Source: Octadecabacter sp. SW4 (GTDB lineage Bacteria > Pseudomonadota > Alphaproteobacteria > Rhodobacterales > Rhodobacteraceae). Taken from it: 64,000 bases of DNA. The notes under the pieces were generated by a model, which saw only the letters and a program-made list of their open reading frames with translations, ran no database searches and was not told where the DNA came from. Position 1 is the stretch's first letter, and each line of letters opens with the position of its first letter. The stretch lies in contig NZ_CP042819.1 in assembly GCF_008065155.1 (NCBI RefSeq), positions 2,858,922-2,922,921 of the forward strand, given 5' to 3'. The translations under genes and the position numbers were made by a program. This document shows, piece after piece, positions 62,772 to 64,000 of this stretch.

Positions 62772-63335
62772 ATGAGCGAGCGTTGTGGCTGGGCTGGTAG
62801 CGAGAAAATCTATACCGACTATCACGATACCGAATGGGGCGTGCCAGAATACGACAGCCGCGCCCTGTGGGAAAAGCTGATTCTGGACGGGTTTCAGGCG
62901 GGTCTAAGCTGGATCACGATCCTGAAAAAGCGCGACAACTTTCGCGAGGCATTTGCCGGCTTCGACCCCGAAACAATCGCGCAGTGGGGCGAGCCCGAAG
63001 TGCTGGCTTGCCTTGATAACCCCGGAATCATCCGCCACCGCGGCAAGATCGAAGCGACGATCTCCAATGCCCGCGCCTATCTGGAGATGGATGATTTCGC
63101 GGCGTGGTGCTGGGCCTATACCGATGGCAAACCGATCCAAAACACTTGGGCGACTATGGCCGAGGTTCCGGCGGCCACCCCCCTTTCCACCCAGATGTCC
63201 AAGGATTTGAAAAAAGCGGGCTTCAAGTTCTGCGGCCCGACGATTGTCTATGCCTGGCTGCAAGCCTGTGGGCTGATCAACGACCATTTGGTCACTTGCC
63301 CACAATACGCGTCATGCAAAGCGCTGGCACGATAG
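62772..63335 (+). CDS. tag: DNA-3-methyladenine glycosylase I
   Basis: A 187-residue Tag glycosylase that removes 3-methyladenine from DNA. The N-terminal CGWAG with YHDTEWGVPEYD and the C-terminal HLVTCPQY supply the Cys/His zinc ligands of the family. LWEKLILDGFQAGLSWITIL (about residues 33-52) and MSKDLKKAGFKFCGPTIVYAW (about 144-164) are characteristic. AGGAGG at 62761-62766 fixes the ATG at 62772. It abuts the stop of convergent moaE with no spacer. Confidence 0.95.
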   Translation: MSERCGWAGSEKIYTDYHDTEWGVPEYDSRALWEKLILDGFQAGLSWITILKKRDNFREAFAGFDPETIAQWGEPEVLACLDNPGIIRHRGKIEATISNARAYLEMDDFAAWCWAYTDGKPIQNTWATMAEVPAATPLSTQMSKDLKKAGFKFCGPTIVYAWLQACGLINDHLVTCPQYASCKALAR

Positions 63336-63776
63336 CTACCAACGCTTCAATGCATCCTCGTCCGCGTCTTTGGCCGTGACCCAATCGGCCCCGTTGTCGG
63401 TTTCTTCCTTCTTCCAGAAGGGCGCGCGCGATTTCAGGTAGTCCATCAGAAACTCTGCCGCCGAAAAGGCATCCGCGCGATGCGGTGCGGCGGTCGCTAC
63501 CATCATGATCGGTTCACCTACCGCTAGCCGCCCATAGCGATGAATCACCATCACATCCGCAAGCGCCCAGCGCGTCGCGGCCTGCTGCGCGATATCTTCC
63601 AGCGCCTTTTCGGTCATGCCCGGATAGTGTTCGATGGTCATCGCAACCAAACCGTCCGTTACATCACGCACCAACCCGCTAAAGCTGACGATGGCACCGG
63701 CACCGGACGCGCGGGCGGTAAACGCATTAAGTTCGGCCCCGCCGTCAAACGCCCCGTCTTGAACGCGAATGTCCAT
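63336..63776 (-). CDS. moaE: Molybdopterin synthase catalytic subunit
   Basis: A 146-residue MoaE, which forms the dithiolene of molybdopterin with sulfur from MoaD. It shows GAIVSFSGLVRD near residue 28, TIEHYPGMTEKALEDIA near 48, VMIHRYGRLAVGEPIMMVA near 76, and the active-site lysines in RAPFWKKEE near 122. Its ATG shares one base with the moaD stop (TGATG). Confidence 0.95.
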   Translation of the reverse strand: MDIRVQDGAFDGGAELNAFTARASGAGAIVSFSGLVRDVTDGLVAMTIEHYPGMTEKALEDIAQQAATRWALADVMVIHRYGRLAVGEPIMMVATAAPHRADAFSAAEFLMDYLKSRAPFWKKEETDNGADWVTAKDADEDALKRW

Positions 63777-64000
63777 CAGCCACCCGTCATCGGTGGGAAA
63801 AACGCTACTTCGCGCACGCCAGCCAAGGGCGCGTCGAAATCAGTCAAGGTCTGGTCCAGGGCAACCCGTAGCGCACTGATATCCGAAAACGCCAACTCAT
63901 AACGTTCCTCGCGCGCGCGCAGTTCAGCGATCAGGTCATTCACGGTTGCGGCCCGCGTAGCCACCTGTTCGCGGGGCAAGCCAATCCGTTCACGGACCCA
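63776..64000 (-). CDS. moaD: Molybdopterin synthase sulfur carrier subunit, 3' part
   Basis: The last 74 codons of moaD, with the 5' end beyond base 64000. The visible protein starts WVRERIGLPREQVA, which is the usual second strand of MoaD, and ends FFPPMTGG with the C-terminal Gly-Gly that is converted to thiocarboxylate. Only about seven residues are missing, by comparison with typical MoaD. It is coupled to moaE. Confidence 0.92.
   Translation of the reverse strand, partial: WVRERIGLPREQVATRAATVNDLIAELRAREERYELAFSDISALRVALDQTLTDFDAPLAGVREVAFFPPMTGG

Noticed and set aside
1..64000. tRNA, rRNA, CRISPR, insertion sequence or prophage features.
   Set aside because: None was recognised in the short intergenic spaces, and no transposase, integrase or Cas protein is encoded.

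Overview
The window looks like chromosomal DNA of a marine alphaproteobacterium of the family Rhodobacteraceae (Roseobacter group; perhaps near Loktanella, Yoonia or Octadecabacter, but the genus cannot be fixed from this sequence alone). Reasons: GC-rich coding sequence; Mcl1 of the ethylmalonyl-CoA pathway; a DmdC-like acyl-CoA dehydrogenase; the TIGR02302 and zinc-ribbon proteins flanking ftsEX; a small aa3-oxidase subunit IV; and the DgcN/DgcA D-glutamate pair known to be common in Rhodobacterales. Genes are packed tightly, with many 4-bp start/stop overlaps. No rRNA, tRNA, CRISPR array, insertion sequence or prophage was seen, and no stretch above 300 bases lacks a gene.

Layout. 1-7.3 kb: partial pyruvate kinase, an N-formylglutamate amidohydrolase-like enzyme, a dgcN-dgcA-D-aminotransferase operon (D-glutamate use), mcl1, an AraC/GyrI regulator and a secreted two-repeat Cys protein. 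7.4-15 kb: accA, a PPOX-like protein, plsC-ftsX-ftsE, a zinc-ribbon membrane protein and the large TIGR02302 membrane protein. 15-25.8 kb: lysA, argH and a TlpA thioredoxin, an OmpA protein with a small coiled-coil membrane partner, ubiA, rsmE and gshA. 26-32 kb: plsY, a dihydroorotase-like pyrC' without metal ligands, two uncharacterised membrane proteins, pyrB, a uracil-DNA glycosylase relative, a LysE exporter and moaB. 32-42 kb: an RND efflux pair, a DsbD-N protein, yqgE, tsaC, a DmdC-like acyl-CoA dehydrogenase and an MBL hydrolase. 42-49 kb: a badly deleted HD-GYP gene, an Lrp regulator, oxidase subunit IV, azlCD and mobA with two coupled genes. 49-64 kb: greA, PAP2, ETF-QO, a TPR protein, ispE, a polyprenyl synthase, trmN6, an EamA exporter, a LysR regulator, phaB, phaA, an EAL protein, tag and moaE-moaD.

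Functional threads. PhaA, PhaB and Mcl1 belong to C2 assimilation and PHB metabolism, with AccA for fatty acid synthesis and ETF-QO plus the acyl-CoA dehydrogenase for acyl-CoA oxidation. PlsC and PlsY make phosphatidic acid. UbiA and the polyprenyl synthase serve ubiquinone synthesis. MoaB, MobA, MoaD and MoaE serve molybdenum cofactor synthesis but are scattered over four loci.

Most striking: seven otherwise well-preserved genes (ubiA, pyrB, yqgE, tsaC, an MBL hydrolase, mobA, an EamA exporter) each lack exactly one base in a short C/G run, which breaks the frame. Several of these are normally essential, so systematic homopolymer under-calling is the leading explanation; real lesions or recoding are the alternatives. 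An HD-GYP gene has in addition lost two larger internal segments. The best biological leads are the extended D-glutamate cluster, the pyrB/pyrC' region with two unknown membrane proteins, the UDG-like protein that has lost its iron-sulfur cysteines, and the secreted DGECDDRRF-repeat protein.
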